Below, piece after piece: positions 1 through 9,350 of a stretch of 64,000 nt of DNA. How positions within the stretch are numbered: position 1 is the first letter of the stretch; every line of letters starts with the position of its first letter. Source of the DNA: Pseudomonas putida (GTDB lineage: Bacteria > Pseudomonadota > Gammaproteobacteria > Pseudomonadales > Pseudomonadaceae); contig CP047152.1 of assembly GCA_041879295.1 (NCBI GenBank), positions 1,121,501-1,185,500 on the forward strand, read 5' to 3'. A model generated the notes under the pieces. That model ran no database searches. It was given only the letters and a program-made list of their open reading frames with translations, and was not told where the DNA came from. Made by a program: the position numbers and the translations under genes.

Positions 1-1169
1 CGCTGGTGGAATTCACCCAGCGCTTCGATGGTGTTGACGCCAAGTCGATTGACGACCTGATCCTCAATCGCGCGCGCCTGGAACTGGCGCTGACCCGTAT
101 CACTCCGGTCCAGCGCGAAGCCCTGGAAAAGGCCGCCAACCGTGTGCGCATCTATCACGAGCGGCAGAAGCAGGATTCCTGGCAGTACACCGAGGCCGAC
201 GGCACCGTGCTCGGCCAGAAGGTCACCCCGTTGGACCGCGCTGGCCTGTATGTGCCGGGCGGCAAGGCGTCGTATCCGTCGTCGGTGCTGATGAACGCCA
301 TCCCGGCCAAGGTTGCCGGCGTGGCTGAAGTGGTGATGGTGGTACCGACCCCACGGGGTGAGGTCAACGAGCTGGTGCTGGCGGCTGCCTGCATCGCCGG
401 TGTCGACCGGGTGTTCACCGTCGGTGGTGCCCAGGCCGTGGCTGCGCTGGCCTACGGCACTGAAAGCGTGCCGCAGGTGGACAAGATCGTCGGCCCGGGC
501 AACATCTACGTTGCCACCGCCAAACGCCACGTGTTCGGCCAGGTAGGCATCGACATGATCGCCGGCCCCTCGGAAATTCTCGTGGTGTGCGACGGCCAGA
601 CCGACCCGGACTGGATCGCCATGGACCTGTTCTCCCAGGCCGAGCACGACGAAGACGCCCAGGCCATTCTGGTCAGCCCGGATGCCGCCTTCCTCGATCG
701 CGTGGCTGCCAGCATCGACAAGCTGATGCCAACCATGGAACGTGCCGATATCATCGAAAAGTCGATCAACGGCCGTGGTGCGCTGATTCAGGTGCGAGAT
801 ATGCAGCAGGCCATGGAAGTGGCCAACCGCATCGCACCGGAACACCTGGAGCTGTCGGTGGCCGACCCGCAAGCCTGGCTGCCACACATTCGCCACGCTG
901 GCGCGATCTTCATGGGCCGCCACACCAGCGAAGCGCTGGGCGATTACTGCGCTGGCCCTAACCACGTGCTGCCCACTTCAGGTACCGCGCGTTTTTCGTC
1001 GCCGCTGGGGGTGTATGACTTCCAGAAGCGTTCGTCGATCATCTTCTGCTCCGAGCAGGGCGCGTCCGAGCTGGGTCACACTGCCTCGGTCCTTGCCCGA
1101 GGCGAGTCGCTCACTGCCCACGCCCGTAGTGCCGAATACCGTATCCTGACCCAAGACAAGGGGAACTGA
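1..1169 (+). CDS. hisD: Histidinol dehydrogenase, 3' part (5' end outside window)
   Basis: HisD performs the last two steps of histidine synthesis: NAD-dependent oxidation of L-histidinol to L-histidinal and then to L-histidine, in the cytoplasm. The frame is open from the left edge; 388 residues are visible, and the family is usually about 430-440 residues, so roughly 50 N-terminal residues are missing. Conserved blocks are [39 protein letters not shown] (zinc ligand and catalytic region), [11 protein letters not shown] (catalytic Glu-His) and [10 protein letters not shown]. The stop codon is 2 bases before the hisC start, so hisD and hisC are clearly co-transcribed. A GTG at base 6 is in frame but is an internal Val, not the true start. 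Confidence 0.97.
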   Translation, partial: LVEFTQRFDGVDAKSIDDLILNRARLELALTRITPVQREALEKAANRVRIYHERQKQDSWQYTEADGTVLGQKVTPLDRAGLYVPGGKASYPSSVLMNAIPAKVAGVAEVVMVVPTPRGEVNELVLAAACIAGVDRVFTVGGAQAVAALAYGTESVPQVDKIVGPGNIYVATAKRHVFGQVGIDMIAGPSEILVVCDGQTDPDWIAMDLFSQAEHDEDAQAILVSPDAAFLDRVAASIDKLMPTMERADIIEKSINGRGALIQVRDMQQAMEVANRIAPEHLELSVADPQAWLPHIRHAGAIFMGRHTSEALGDYCAGPNHVLPTSGTARFSSPLGVYDFQKRSSIIFCSEQGASELGHTASVLARGESLTAHARSAEYRILTQDKGN

Positions 1170-1171
1170 GC

Positions 1172-2218
1172 ATGAGTCGATTCTGGAGCCCCTTCGTCAA
1201 GGACCTGGTGCCTTATGTGCCGGGCGAGCAACCCAAGCTGGCGCGCCTGGTCAAGCTGAACACCAACGAAAACCCCTATGGCCCATCGCCCAAGGCGCTG
1301 GAGGCCATGCGCGGCGAACTTAACGATAACCTGCGCCTGTACCCCGACCCGAACGGTGACCGCCTCAAGCAAGCAGTGGCCGAGTACTACGGCGTGACCC
1401 CGGCGCAAGTGTTTGTCGGCAACGGCTCGGACGAGGTGCTGGCGCACATCTTCCACGGCCTGTTCCAGCACGATACGCCCCTGCTGTTCCCGGACATCAG
1501 CTACAGCTTCTACCCGGTCTACTGCGGCCTTTACGGCATTGCCTTCGAACAGGTGGCGCTGGATGAGCAGTTCCAGATCCGCATCGAGGACTACAAAAAG
1601 CCCAACGCGGGCATCATCTTCCCCAACCCCAATGCGCCGACCGGTTGCCTGATGTCGTTGCAGGTGGTGGAGCAGTTGCTGCAGGCCAACCGTGATTCGG
1701 TGGTGGTGGTGGATGAGGCCTACATCGATTTCGGTGGTGAAACGGCGATCAGCCTGGTGGACCGCTACGATAACCTGCTGGTTACCCAGACGCTGTCGAA
1801 GTCGCGCTCGTTGGCGGGTCTGCGAGTTGGCCTGGCAGTGGGGCACCCGGACCTGATCGAGGCGCTGGAGCGGATCAAGAACAGCTTCAACTCCTATCCG
1901 CTGGACCGTGCAGCTATCGTCGGTGCGGCGGTGGCGTTCGAAGATCGAGAGTACTTCGAGGAAACCTGCCGCAAGGTGATAGACAGCCGCGAGGCGCTGG
2001 TCGGGCAACTGCAGGCCAAGGGCTTTGAGGTACTGCCGTCGGCTGCCAACTTCATCTTCGCCCGTCACCCGCAGCAGGATGCCGGCGAGCTGGCGGCACG
2101 CTTGCGCGAGCAGGGCGTGATCGTGCGCCACTTCAAGCAGCCGCGTATTGCCCAGTTCCTGCGGATCACCATCGGTACGCCGGAAATGAACCAGGCACTG
2201 CTGGATGCGTTGAGCTGA
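1172..2218 (+). CDS. hisC: Histidinol-phosphate aminotransferase
   Basis: HisC is the PLP-dependent class I/II aminotransferase that converts imidazole-acetol phosphate and glutamate to histidinol phosphate and 2-oxoglutarate. The 348-residue product has the expected blocks: [15 protein letters not shown] near the N terminus, PNPNAPTG (substrate and cofactor pocket), [10 protein letters not shown] (Asp contacting the PLP pyridine nitrogen), and [14 protein letters not shown], where the Lys of SKS carries PLP. The C-terminal substrate Arg is in [12 protein letters not shown]. The ATG follows the hisD stop by 2 bases. Length is normal for the short proteobacterial HisC. Confidence 0.97.
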   Translation: MSRFWSPFVKDLVPYVPGEQPKLARLVKLNTNENPYGPSPKALEAMRGELNDNLRLYPDPNGDRLKQAVAEYYGVTPAQVFVGNGSDEVLAHIFHGLFQHDTPLLFPDISYSFYPVYCGLYGIAFEQVALDEQFQIRIEDYKKPNAGIIFPNPNAPTGCLMSLQVVEQLLQANRDSVVVVDEAYIDFGGETAISLVDRYDNLLVTQTLSKSRSLAGLRVGLAVGHPDLIEALERIKNSFNSYPLDRAAIVGAAVAFEDREYFEETCRKVIDSREALVGQLQAKGFEVLPSAANFIFARHPQQDAGELAARLREQGVIVRHFKQPRIAQFLRITIGTPEMNQALLDALS

Positions 2219-2221
2219 CGT

Positions 2222-2326
2222 GTAGGAGCGGGTTTACCCGCGAATACGGTAGCGGCGGCAACGGTGAACGGCGGGTGGAAACTGGCCAGCAGGCCCGGCC
2301 CTTTCGCGGGTGAACCCGCTCCTACG
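2222..2326. repeat. REP pair (inverted) between hisC and the convergent lipoprotein gene
   Basis: Two inverted copies of the P. putida-type REP palindrome, GTAGGAGCGGGTTTACCCGCG at about 2222-2242 and its complement CGCGGGTGAACCCGCTCCTAC at about 2306-2326, are separated by about 60 bases. The pair fills the gap between convergent genes and could fold as a bidirectional transcription stop. No gene is visible in the gap. Confidence 0.85.
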
Positions 2327-2376
2327 GGGATCGCGCCAGCCCTTGAGGAACGACAAAACTGTTGCTTCTCAAGGGC

Positions 2377-3561
2377 TTAATAGCGGCGGTCTTCGATCAC
2401 AAACGGCTTGGCTGCCGGCCTGTTGCGCACTGCCGTCGGTGTACCATCAAGCACCAGTACATAATCGTTCTGCTCGTCCATGCCCTCAGGGTCGGTCCAT
2501 TGCTCGTCTCTGGCCGCCACCTGGGCAACTACATGCCCATTCTTGATAATGGTCAGATAGCCATTGGCATTGCTGTTCCAGCGTAGCGATCCTTTGTTCT
2601 CGTCGGCCCGCGCCTTGCGTACGCCGGTATCACCCAGTAAAGGCGTGCCATCCAATAGCCATTCCGGCTGCAGCTTGAGGCCCATGTGGCGCAGCACCGT
2701 GGGCGCAACCGAGGTCTGCGCGGGTAGCCCGTACAGGTTGCCGGGTCCAGGCATTTCCACAGGAATGCTCAGCTCGGTCAGTTCCTGATTCAACGGTTTG
2801 TTGCTGGCGATGAAGATGCTCTTTTCCTGCTCCGAAGCGCCGCCATGGCCTTTCCCCCAATAGTCCCGGCCATGGTTGGTACTGACGAGCACCAGCCAAT
2901 CTTCCTGCGGGAACATGCGACGCCGCTGGTCTACCTTGTCCAATAGCCGTCCGATCTCGCTGTCTGCCTTGCGCAACGCCTGTGCATAGCGCTCACCATA
3001 ACCGGTGTGATGGCCGATTTGGTCAGGTTCATCCAGTTGAATGAACGTGAAATCAGCGGGTGTGTCGCCAAGGATCTGCAACGTACGTGCTATCACCTGT
3101 TCATCCGACAAACCACTCTCGCGTACATTGGCGTCATGGGCGTCCTCCAGCAGAAATGCCGTGTTGATGGGTGACCAGTTGACGATGCTGGAGAGGTAGG
3201 CATTGGGGTGTGCCAGGCGTAGCCGCTTGAACAGGCTAGGAAACGCCGGGTTTACCCGTTGCGAGTCATCGTCCGATTCAACGCCATGCTTGTTGCTCCA
3301 CACGCCGGTCAGCAAAGTGATCCAGCCAGGGCCGCTCAAGGTGGGTTGCTCGCTGGTTTTACCACTGATGCCCCCTGTGTAGGCCTTGCCGTAATACAGG
3401 CGCTGCTTCAGGTTGGTCGCATCGCCCAGTTGCAGGTATTGCTGCAATTGCACGCCGTCAAGGCCGATGAGCAAGGTTTTAGGGCGGCTCTGGTGCCGGG
3501 CCGTGTCACAGCCTGGCTGCAGGGTCAGGAACAGAAATAACAGCAAACTCGCCAGTCGCAT
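2377..3561 (-). CDS. Putative lipoprotein of the type I phosphodiesterase/alkaline phosphatase superfamily
   Basis: This 394-residue protein begins with a hydrophobic signal ending in LQPGC at residues 14-18. That resembles a lipobox, although Gln-Pro at -3/-2 is not canonical. The rest follows the phosphodiesterase/nucleotide pyrophosphatase fold: LLIGLDGVQ (first metal Asp, about residues 31-39), TLSGPGWITLLTGVWSNKHG (nucleophile Ser/Thr region), then LDEPDQIGHHTG and STNHGRDYWGKGHGG (metal-binding Asp/His motifs). The metal sites look intact, so an active phosphodiesterase or phosphatase is likely; the substrate is unknown. It would act in the periplasm or outer membrane. It stands alone, convergent with hisC. 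Confidence 0.75.
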   Translation of the reverse strand: MRLASLLLFLFLTLQPGCDTARHQSRPKTLLIGLDGVQLQQYLQLGDATNLKQRLYYGKAYTGGISGKTSEQPTLSGPGWITLLTGVWSNKHGVESDDDSQRVNPAFPSLFKRLRLAHPNAYLSSIVNWSPINTAFLLEDAHDANVRESGLSDEQVIARTLQILGDTPADFTFIQLDEPDQIGHHTGYGERYAQALRKADSEIGRLLDKVDQRRRMFPQEDWLVLVSTNHGRDYWGKGHGGASEQEKSIFIASNKPLNQELTELSIPVEMPGPGNLYGLPAQTSVAPTVLRHMGLKLQPEWLLDGTPLLGDTGVRKARADENKGSLRWNSNANGYLTIIKNGHVVAQVAARDEQWTDPEGMDEQNDYVLVLDGTPTAVRNRPAAKPFVIEDRRY

Positions 3562-3700
3562 GTAGGCACATCCTTGAAAGCACGCAACGAGGGTTGCAAC
3601 AAAGTGTCATGCCCACAACTGGCAGAAATATCAGGTTGTTTACGTTTTTGCCCGCAATCCAGTAAGCTGCGTAAATTCATCGGATGATTGGTTGAGTGGT

Positions 3701-4351
3701 ATGAATACCGAGCTGAGCAAGCGCTCCCTGGTGGAGTTGGCTGTAGAGCGCATGCGCGAATGCATCGTGCAGGGCGATTGGCAGGTCGGCCAGCGCCTGC
3801 CTACCGAGCCAGAGCTTGCCTTGCAATTGGGCATTAGCCGCAACACCGTGCGTGAGGCCATGCGCGTGCTGGCGTTCAGTGGCCTGGTGGAAATTCGCCA
3901 GGGCGACGGCAGCTACCTGCGCACTGCCCAGGACCCGCTGCAGGCGGTGCGCGCGATGTCCCGATGTACGCCCGAGCAGGCCCGGGAAACACGCCATATC
4001 CTCGAGGTGGAGGCCATCGGCCTGGCGGCTCTGCGCCGTACCGATGCTGACCTGCAAGCGCTACGGGATGCCCTTGAAGGCAGTGCCGGGCACTTTCACG
4101 GCGATGTCGATGCCTATGTGGCTTGCGATCTGGTGTTCCACCAGCGGCTGGTGGATGCCGCCCACAACCCGGCATTAAGCGAGTTGTACCGTTACTTTTC
4201 CGGTGTCGTGGCTGCCGCGCTGCAACACAGTCTGGCGACCGTTCCGCGCTGCCAGGCCACGTTCGACTTGCATGGGCAGATCCTCGAGGCCATCGAGCGA
4301 CGTGACGTTGAACGGGCCAAGTGCCTGAGCCGTACCCTCATTGAATCCTGA
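3701..4351 (+). CDS. GntR-family (FadR subfamily) transcriptional regulator
   Basis: A 216-residue regulator. The N-terminal winged helix-turn-helix (about residues 8-70) has the GntR pattern, with GQRLPTEPELALQLGISRNT and VREAMRVLAFSGLVEIRQGDG. The remainder is the all-helical FCD effector domain (about 85-210), containing conserved His/Asp metal-binding positions such as ACDLVFHQRLVDAAHNP. ATG 3701 is chosen; a TTG nine bases earlier is less likely. The downstream MFS gene begins 13 bases after the stop, so the regulator probably controls, and is co-transcribed with, that transporter. The effector cannot be predicted. Confidence 0.88.
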   Translation: MNTELSKRSLVELAVERMRECIVQGDWQVGQRLPTEPELALQLGISRNTVREAMRVLAFSGLVEIRQGDGSYLRTAQDPLQAVRAMSRCTPEQARETRHILEVEAIGLAALRRTDADLQALRDALEGSAGHFHGDVDAYVACDLVFHQRLVDAAHNPALSELYRYFSGVVAAALQHSLATVPRCQATFDLHGQILEAIERRDVERAKCLSRTLIES

Positions 4352-4364
4352 CACCGAGAAGGCC

Positions 4365-5645
4365 ATGGCTGAATCCATCACCCGTAATACCCCCTCGAAC
4401 GAGCGGGATCTCGATGAGCTGCTGATCGACGCTGAAGCTGACGACGAGCAGGTCCAGCAGCAGGCTGTGGTGTTGCGGCGGCCCTGGCTGTTGCTGCTGG
4501 GCCTGGTGCTGGTGGCTTTGAACCTGCGCCCGGCATTGTCGAGCATGGCGCCGGTACTGGGCCAAGTATCTGAAGGCCTGGGCCTGAGTGCTTCGCAGGC
4601 TGGCTTGCTGACCACCTTGCCGGTGCTCTGCCTGGGCCTGTTTGCTCCCTTGGCGCCGGTGCTGGCGCGGCGCTTTGGCAGCGAGCGGGTGATTCTTGGC
4701 ATCCTCGTCACCTTGGCACTTGGCCTCGTGGTACGAAGCGCCTTTGGGGCTGTCGGGGTGTTCCTCGGCAGCCTGATGGCGGGGGCCAGCATCGGCATTA
4801 TCGGCGTGTTGTTGCCGGGTATCGTCAAGCGCGACTTTCCGCAGCACGCTGGCACACTGACCGGCGTATACACCATGGCATTATGCCTGGGCGCTGCCAT
4901 GGCCGCGGGTGCCACCGTTCCTTTGGCCCAGCATTTCGACGGCAGCTGGGCACTAGGGTTGGGCTTCTGGGTGCTGCCGGCCTTCCTGGCCATGCTGGTG
5001 TGGCTGCCACAGGCCCGTCAGGGGCATGGCCTGCACAAGGTAGCCTATCGCGTGCGAGGCCTGTGGCGTGACCCACTGGCCTGGCAGGTGACCCTGTACA
5101 TGGGCCTGCAGTCATCACTGGCTTACATCGTGTTCGGCTGGTTGCCATCGATCCTGATCGGTCGCGGCCTCAGCCCAACCGAGGCAGGGCTGGTGCTGTC
5201 AGGGTCGGTAATCGTGCAGTTGATCAGCTCGCTCAGCGCCCCTTGGCTGGCCACCCGCGGCAAGGACCAGCGGCTGGCGATCGTGGTAGTCATGTCGGGT
5301 ACGCTGGCGGGGCTGTTCGGTTGCCTGTATGCGCCACTTTCCGGGTTGTGGGGGTGGGCCATTGTGCTGGGCCTGGGGCAGGGCGGTACCTTTGCCCTGG
5401 CGCTGACCTTGATCGTGCTGCGCTCGAAGGATGCCCATGTGGCGGCGAACTTGTCGAGCATGGCCCAGGGGGTGGGTTATACCCTCGCCTCAATGGGGCC
5501 ATTTGCGGTGGGCCTGGTGCATGACCTGACTGGCGGCTGGGCGGCCCTGGGCTGGATTTTTGCGGTGCTGGGCGTCGGTGCCATCGTCTTCGGTCTGGGG
5601 GCCGGGCGGGCGCTGCATGTGCAGGTGACCAGCGAGAAGGTCTGA
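4365..5645 (+). CDS. MFS transporter, CynX/NimT-like family
   Basis: A 426-residue major facilitator with about 12 hydrophobic segments. It resembles the CynX/NimT (cyanate/nitroimidazole-type) group: LVALNLRPALSSMAPVLG in the first helix, then GLSASQAGLLTTLPVLCLGL and LARRFGSERV between TM2 and TM3. About 45 acidic, hydrophilic residues precede TM1. ATG 4365 is chosen because a GAGAAGG ribosome site sits a few bases upstream; an upstream TTG overlapping the GntR stop is weaker. It is co-directional with the GntR gene. The substrate is unknown; cyanate transport is only a family name here. Confidence 0.85.
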   Translation: MAESITRNTPSNERDLDELLIDAEADDEQVQQQAVVLRRPWLLLLGLVLVALNLRPALSSMAPVLGQVSEGLGLSASQAGLLTTLPVLCLGLFAPLAPVLARRFGSERVILGILVTLALGLVVRSAFGAVGVFLGSLMAGASIGIIGVLLPGIVKRDFPQHAGTLTGVYTMALCLGAAMAAGATVPLAQHFDGSWALGLGFWVLPAFLAMLVWLPQARQGHGLHKVAYRVRGLWRDPLAWQVTLYMGLQSSLAYIVFGWLPSILIGRGLSPTEAGLVLSGSVIVQLISSLSAPWLATRGKDQRLAIVVVMSGTLAGLFGCLYAPLSGLWGWAIVLGLGQGGTFALALTLIVLRSKDAHVAANLSSMAQGVGYTLASMGPFAVGLVHDLTGGWAALGWIFAVLGVGAIVFGLGAGRALHVQVTSEKV

Positions 5646-5656
5646 GGCCTGTTTTG

Positions 5657-5693
5657 CAGTACCGTCCTCTTACCCGCCAAGAGGACGGTACTG
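5657..5693. terminator. Perfect 15-bp inverted repeat after the MFS gene
   Basis: CAGTACCGTCCTCTT at 5657-5671 is exactly complementary to 5679-5693, with a 7-base loop (ACCCGCC). No T tract follows on either strand, so it is either a factor-assisted stop or an operator for the next gene. Confidence 0.55.
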
Positions 5694-5753
5694 GCATAAG
5701 CCATCGTGGCAGATTATCGTGCAGCTTTCGAACCTAGGACGGACCAGCCCCCC

Positions 5754-6230
5754 ATGAGCGATGCCAACCGCGCCCTGATCACCCGTTTCTACCAGGCCTT
5801 CCAGCGGCTGGATGCCGACGCCATGCTGGCTTGCTACAGCAACGATATCGTTTTCAGCGACCCGGTGTTCGGCACCCTGCGCGGCAAGGACGCAGGCGAT
5901 ATGTGGCGGATGCTCACCACCCGCGCCAAGAACTTCACCCTGACATTCGACAGCATACGCGCAGATGAGCACAGTGGCAGCGCGCACTGGGTGGCTACCT
6001 ACTTGTTCAGCCAGACCGGGCGTATTGTGGTCAACGATATCCAGGCACGCTTTGTCATTCGTGATGGGCTGATTTGCCAGCATGACGACACCTTTGACCT
6101 GTGGCGCTGGTCGCGGCAAGCGCTGGGTGTTCCTGGCATGCTGCTGGGGTGGTCGCCGCTGATGCAGAACAAGGTCCGCCTGCAGGCATTCAAGGGGTTG
6201 CGCGCATTCCAGCAGGCCCAGGGTGAGTGA
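5754..6230 (+). CDS. NTF2-like / SnoaL-like domain protein
   Basis: A 158-residue protein with the NTF2/ketosteroid-isomerase-like cone fold. It starts with the typical helix [40 protein letters not shown] (cited in two overlapping parts: residues 5-24 and 25-45), followed by strands with [10 protein letters not shown] and [22 protein letters not shown]. Such proteins can be isomerases, hydrolases or simple small-molecule binders, and I cannot assign one. The ATG at 5754 has AGGACGG upstream, at a rather long distance. The downstream GIY-YIG gene overlaps its last 8 bases, suggesting translational coupling. Confidence 0.8.
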   Translation: MSDANRALITRFYQAFQRLDADAMLACYSNDIVFSDPVFGTLRGKDAGDMWRMLTTRAKNFTLTFDSIRADEHSGSAHWVATYLFSQTGRIVVNDIQARFVIRDGLICQHDDTFDLWRWSRQALGVPGMLLGWSPLMQNKVRLQAFKGLRAFQQAQGE

Positions 6231-6564
6231 GGTTGTCGAACCTGCCGTTGGAAAGCCCTGGTTCGTCTATCTGGTAAGGGCAGCCAATGGCTCGTTGTAT
6301 TGCGGCATCAGCGATGATCCGCAGCGTCGGTTTGCCGCGCATCAGAAAGGGCAGGGCGCCCGCTATTTCAAGACCAGCCCGGCCCAGGCGCTGGTGTATG
6401 TGGAGCAGTGGCCGGACAAGAGCGCGGCGCTGCGCCAGGAGCGGTTGGTGAAACGGCTGCGCAAGTCGGCGAAGGAGGCATTGGTTGCCTCCTTTGGCGG
6501 CTTGGGGGAAATCAGTCCTTGCGGCGCTTCAGCTGATCCACCAAGGTTGTCGGCAGCCCCTTGA
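6223..6564 (+). CDS. GIY-YIG domain protein (UPF0213/YhbQ type)
   Basis: A 113-residue single-domain member of the GIY-YIG superfamily. [20 protein letters not shown] carries the two half motifs (YLV and YCGI in place of GIY and YIG), and [12 protein letters not shown] carries the conserved Arg and His region. The lysine/arginine-rich helix [13 protein letters not shown] follows. YhbQ-type proteins are small structure-specific nucleases or nuclease-like proteins. The start is GTG 6223, overlapping the previous gene by 8 bases. Its last 53 bases overlap the end of the convergent ndpA gene, so the tail after about residue 96 is antisense to ndpA and is not expected to be conserved. Confidence 0.85.
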
Positions 6565-7519
6565 TGATCAAGGTCCCCGCCGCTTCGTCATATTCCACCT
6601 TGTCCCCCAGCAGATGTGCCTCGAAGCTGATCGACAGCCCCTCGGCACGCCCGGTGAAACGGCGGAACTGGTTGAGGGTGCGTTTGTCCGCCGGGATTTC
6701 CGGCGAAAGGCCGTAGTCCTTGTTGCGGATGTGGTCGTAGAACGCTTTGGGGCGGTCCTCGTCGATCAGGCTGGACAGCTCTTCCAGTGTCACCGGCTCG
6801 CCCAGTTTGGTCTGGGTGGTGGCGTACTCGACCAGGGTCTGGGTCTTCTCGCGGGCAGATTCTTCCGGCAGGTCTTCACTTTCAACGAAATCACTGAAGG
6901 CCTTGAGCAGGGTGCGGGTTTCGCCCGGGCCGTCGACACCCTCCTGACAGCCGATGAAGTCGCGGAAGTAGTCCGACACCTTCTTGCCGTTCTTGCCCTT
7001 GATGAACGAAATGTACTGCCTGGAGTTCTGGTTGTTCTTCCACTCCGACAGGTTGATGCGTGCTGCCAGGTGCAGTTGGCCAAGGTCGAGGTGACGGGAA
7101 GGGGTCACGTCGAGCTCGGCATTCACAGCTACACCTTCGCTATGGTGCAGCAGGGCGATTGCCAGGTACTCGGTCATGCCTTGCTGATAGTGGGCAAACA
7201 GGATGTGGCCGCCGGTGGACAGGTTGGACTCTTCCATCAGCTTCTGCAGGTGCTCGACAGCCACGCGGCTGAAGGCGGTAAAGTCCTTTTCTTCATCCAG
7301 GTACTGCTTCAGCCAGCCGCTCAGCGGATAGGCACCCGATTCGCCGTGGAAAAAGCCCCAGGCTTTGCCTTGCTTGGCGTTGTAGCTGTCATTGAGGTCG
7401 GCCAGCAGGTTTTCGATGGCATCGGAGGCAGCCAGTTCGGAGTCACGAGCATGCAGCACGGCGGGGCTGCCATCGGGCTTTTTGTCGATCAGGTGAACGA
7501 TGCAATGACGGATTGGCAT
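6512..7519 (-). CDS. ndpA: Nucleoid-associated protein NdpA/YejK family
   Basis: A 335-residue nucleoid-associated protein of the YejK/NdpA (37-kDa) family. Members bind DNA, and in pseudomonads the family has been linked to nucleoid structure. The start [19 protein letters not shown] at 7519 matches the family N terminus; a possible start 21 bases upstream adds MQLAENS and is less likely. Further family blocks are [58 protein letters not shown] and the C-terminal [19 protein letters not shown]. It is monocistronic and convergent with the GIY-YIG gene. Confidence 0.93.
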
Positions 7520-7889
7520 GGAATTCTCGGCGAGCTGCAAAAGTTGCCAAGTTTAACCTAGACCTGAGGTGATGCAGTGGCCGTATGTTGGCAGATATGT
7601 CTGTTGTTCGTTTTTTGTTCAGTTTTGTGTGTTTTCAGCTGAAACGCCCGAAAAACCTGCATTTAATCAAAGTGCGAAGCGGATATTTATCCATTCCTGT
7701 GGTAGTTTTGCGCGGTCTTGCGCCCCTCGTGTGGCGCAGTGCTGGCAGCTTGCTTTCGTCGTGTCGAACCAAACGCCGATTTACGTATCTACATACGCAA
7801 TTGGCGCGGCCCTCCATTTAAAGGGGCTGGCCCGATAACGTCGTAGTCCGCTGCATAACCATCGAATTTGATAGGGAAGGAACACCACC
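7520..7889. promoter_or_regulatory. 370-bp non-coding region between divergent ndpA and hupN
   Basis: This region must carry the promoters of both divergent genes, but I cannot place a confident -35/-10 pair. Visible structure: CGTAT-CTAC-ATACG (7784-7797), a short inverted repeat about 95 bases before hupN, and a strong ribosome site GGGAAGGA just before hupN. Small open frames here lack coding character. Confidence 0.4.
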
Positions 7890-8171
7890 ATGGCATTGAC
7901 CAAAGACCAACTGATTGCCGACATCGCCGAATCGATCGCCGCGCCAAAAGCCACCGCCAAGAACGCTCTGGAGCAACTGGGCCAGATCGTTGCAGACCAA
8001 CTGGAAAACGGCGCTGAAATCACTCTGCCAGGCATCGGCAAGCTGAAAGTCTCCGAGCGTCCTGCCCGTACCGGCCGCAACCCTTCGACTGGCGCTGCCA
8101 TCGAAATCGCTGCCAAGAAAGTCGTCAAGTTCGTTCCAGCCAAAGTGCTGACCGACGCTATCAACAAGTAA
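7890..8171 (+). CDS. hupN: HU-family DNA-binding protein
   Basis: A 93-residue HU/IHF-superfamily protein that bends and compacts DNA as a dimer. It has the N-terminal helical pair (MALTKDQLIADIAESIAAP, NALEQLGQIVADQL), the beta turn GAEITLPGIGKLKV, the signature RPARTGRNPSTGAAIEIAAK that forms the DNA-contacting arm including the conserved Arg-Asn-Pro tip, and the C-terminal VVKFVPAKVLTDAINK. The N-terminal extension and arm resemble P. putida HupN; the paralogue assignment is from memory. A GGGAAGGA ribosome site precedes the ATG, and a strong terminator follows directly. Confidence 0.93.
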   Translation: MALTKDQLIADIAESIAAPKATAKNALEQLGQIVADQLENGAEITLPGIGKLKVSERPARTGRNPSTGAAIEIAAKKVVKFVPAKVLTDAINK

Positions 8172-8185
8172 TTGTTGCTTTGACG

Positions 8186-8219
8186 AAACCGCGCCCGGCT
8201 TGCCCGGGCGCGGTTTTTT
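8186..8219 (+). terminator. Rho-independent terminator of hupN
   Basis: A 13-bp GC-rich stem (8186-8198 with 8204-8216, loop CTTGC) is followed by a run of T at 8214-8219. It directly abuts the rlmF stop codon on the other strand. Confidence 0.92.
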
Positions 8220-9172
8220 CATGCCTGTGATTTACGCCGGGCGTGCCAGGCCTGACGTGCGGCGTCGTCATGGAAGCTCCAAGCGACCATGCGGCTCTGT
8301 TTCTGCCCCTGGCCCATCTCGATGATGCGCACGGCCTTGGCGCCGGACTTCTTCAACGCGGCCTCGATGCCCGGCAGGTTGCTGGCCTTGGACACCAGGC
8401 TGGTGAACCACAGCACCTGTCCGGCGTACTGCACGCTTTCGCCAACCAATTGGGTGACAAAGCGGATTTCCCCGCCTTCGCACCACAGTTCATTGTTCTG
8501 GCCACCGAAGTTCAGCACCGGCAGCTTGCGTTTGGGGTCCTGCTTGCCAAGGTTCTTCCATTTGCGCTGGCTGCCGCGGGTGGCTTCGTCGCGTGAGGCA
8601 TGAAAGGGCGGGTTGCACAAAGTCAGGTCGAAGCGCTCGCCCTCCTGCAGCAGGCCGCTGAGGATGTGCGCTCGGTTGGCCTGCTGACGCAGCGTAATGG
8701 CCTTGCCCAAACCGTTGGCCTGGATGATGGCCTTGGCCGAAGCCAAGGCCATGGGGTCGATGTCTGAGCCGAGGAAGCGCCAGCGGTAGTCGCTGTGGCC
8801 CAGCAGTGGATAGATGCAGTTGGCCCCCACGCCGATGTCCAGCGCGCGCACTTGGGGGCCCCTTGGGACGTCGCCGGCATTGTCATCGGCCAACAGGTCG
8901 GCGGCTACGTGGATGTAATCGGCGCGGCCAGGAATGGGCGGGCACAGGTAATCGGCCGGGATGTCCCAGTGCTGGATGCCGTACTGGGCCTTGAGCAGTG
9001 CACGGTTGAACACGCGGACGGCTTCGGGGTTGGCAAAGTCGATGCTGGGCTTGCCGTGGGGGTTGGTGATGGTGAAACGGGCCAGATCAGGGTGGGCCTT
9101 GATCAGGCTGGGGAAGTCGTAACGACCCTGGTGGCGGTTGCGCGGGTGCAGGGTGGGTTTGTTCGGGGTCAT
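8219..9172 (-). CDS. rlmF: 23S rRNA (adenine(1618)-N6)-methyltransferase
   Basis: RlmF methylates N6 of A1618 in 23S rRNA using S-adenosylmethionine. The 317-residue product has the family start ([20 protein letters not shown]), the SAM-binding loop [18 protein letters not shown] and the catalytic NPPF motif in [15 protein letters not shown], as expected for an N6-adenine methyltransferase. The C-terminal region with [20 protein letters not shown] also fits RlmF. The gene is on its own, convergent with hupN; a long palindromic repeat separates it from valS. Confidence 0.94.
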   Translation of the reverse strand: MTPNKPTLHPRNRHQGRYDFPSLIKAHPDLARFTITNPHGKPSIDFANPEAVRVFNRALLKAQYGIQHWDIPADYLCPPIPGRADYIHVAADLLADDNAGDVPRGPQVRALDIGVGANCIYPLLGHSDYRWRFLGSDIDPMALASAKAIIQANGLGKAITLRQQANRAHILSGLLQEGERFDLTLCNPPFHASRDEATRGSQRKWKNLGKQDPKRKLPVLNFGGQNNELWCEGGEIRFVTQLVGESVQYAGQVLWFTSLVSKASNLPGIEAALKKSGAKAVRIIEMGQGQKQSRMVAWSFHDDAARQAWHARRKSQA

Positions 9173-9214
9173 GGCAGTGTCCAGCCCTATACGAGCGGTG
9201 GCTTGAAGAACCTG

Positions 9215-9333
9215 GGGTTGCTACGCAGCCCTTTCGCGACACAAGGCCGCTCCCACAGGAGGGTGGCGCCTTGAAGGTTGGCGCCGTCCTGTGGGAGCGG
9301 CCTTGTGTCGCGAAAGGGCCGCGTAGCGGCCCC
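9215..9333. repeat. Long inverted repeat, variant REP family, between rlmF and valS
   Basis: Bases 9229-9260 and 9287-9318 are exact reverse complements (32 bp; core GACACAAGGCCGCTCCCACA). The pairing continues imperfectly outward through CTACGC/GCGTAG, and a GGCGCC-containing loop lies between. The sequence differs from the TTACCC-type REPs elsewhere in the window. It lies downstream of valS and may protect or terminate that transcript. Confidence 0.85.
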
Positions 9334-9350
9334 AACGGTCTCTCTAGTGT

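Noticed and set aside
1076..2131. A 351-codon open frame antisense to hisC
   Set aside because: It mirrors hisC and the end of hisD without any family motif.
7569..7838. Small open frames between ndpA and hupN
   Set aside because: Composition is unlike local genes and there is no ribosome site; the region is better read as promoter DNA.
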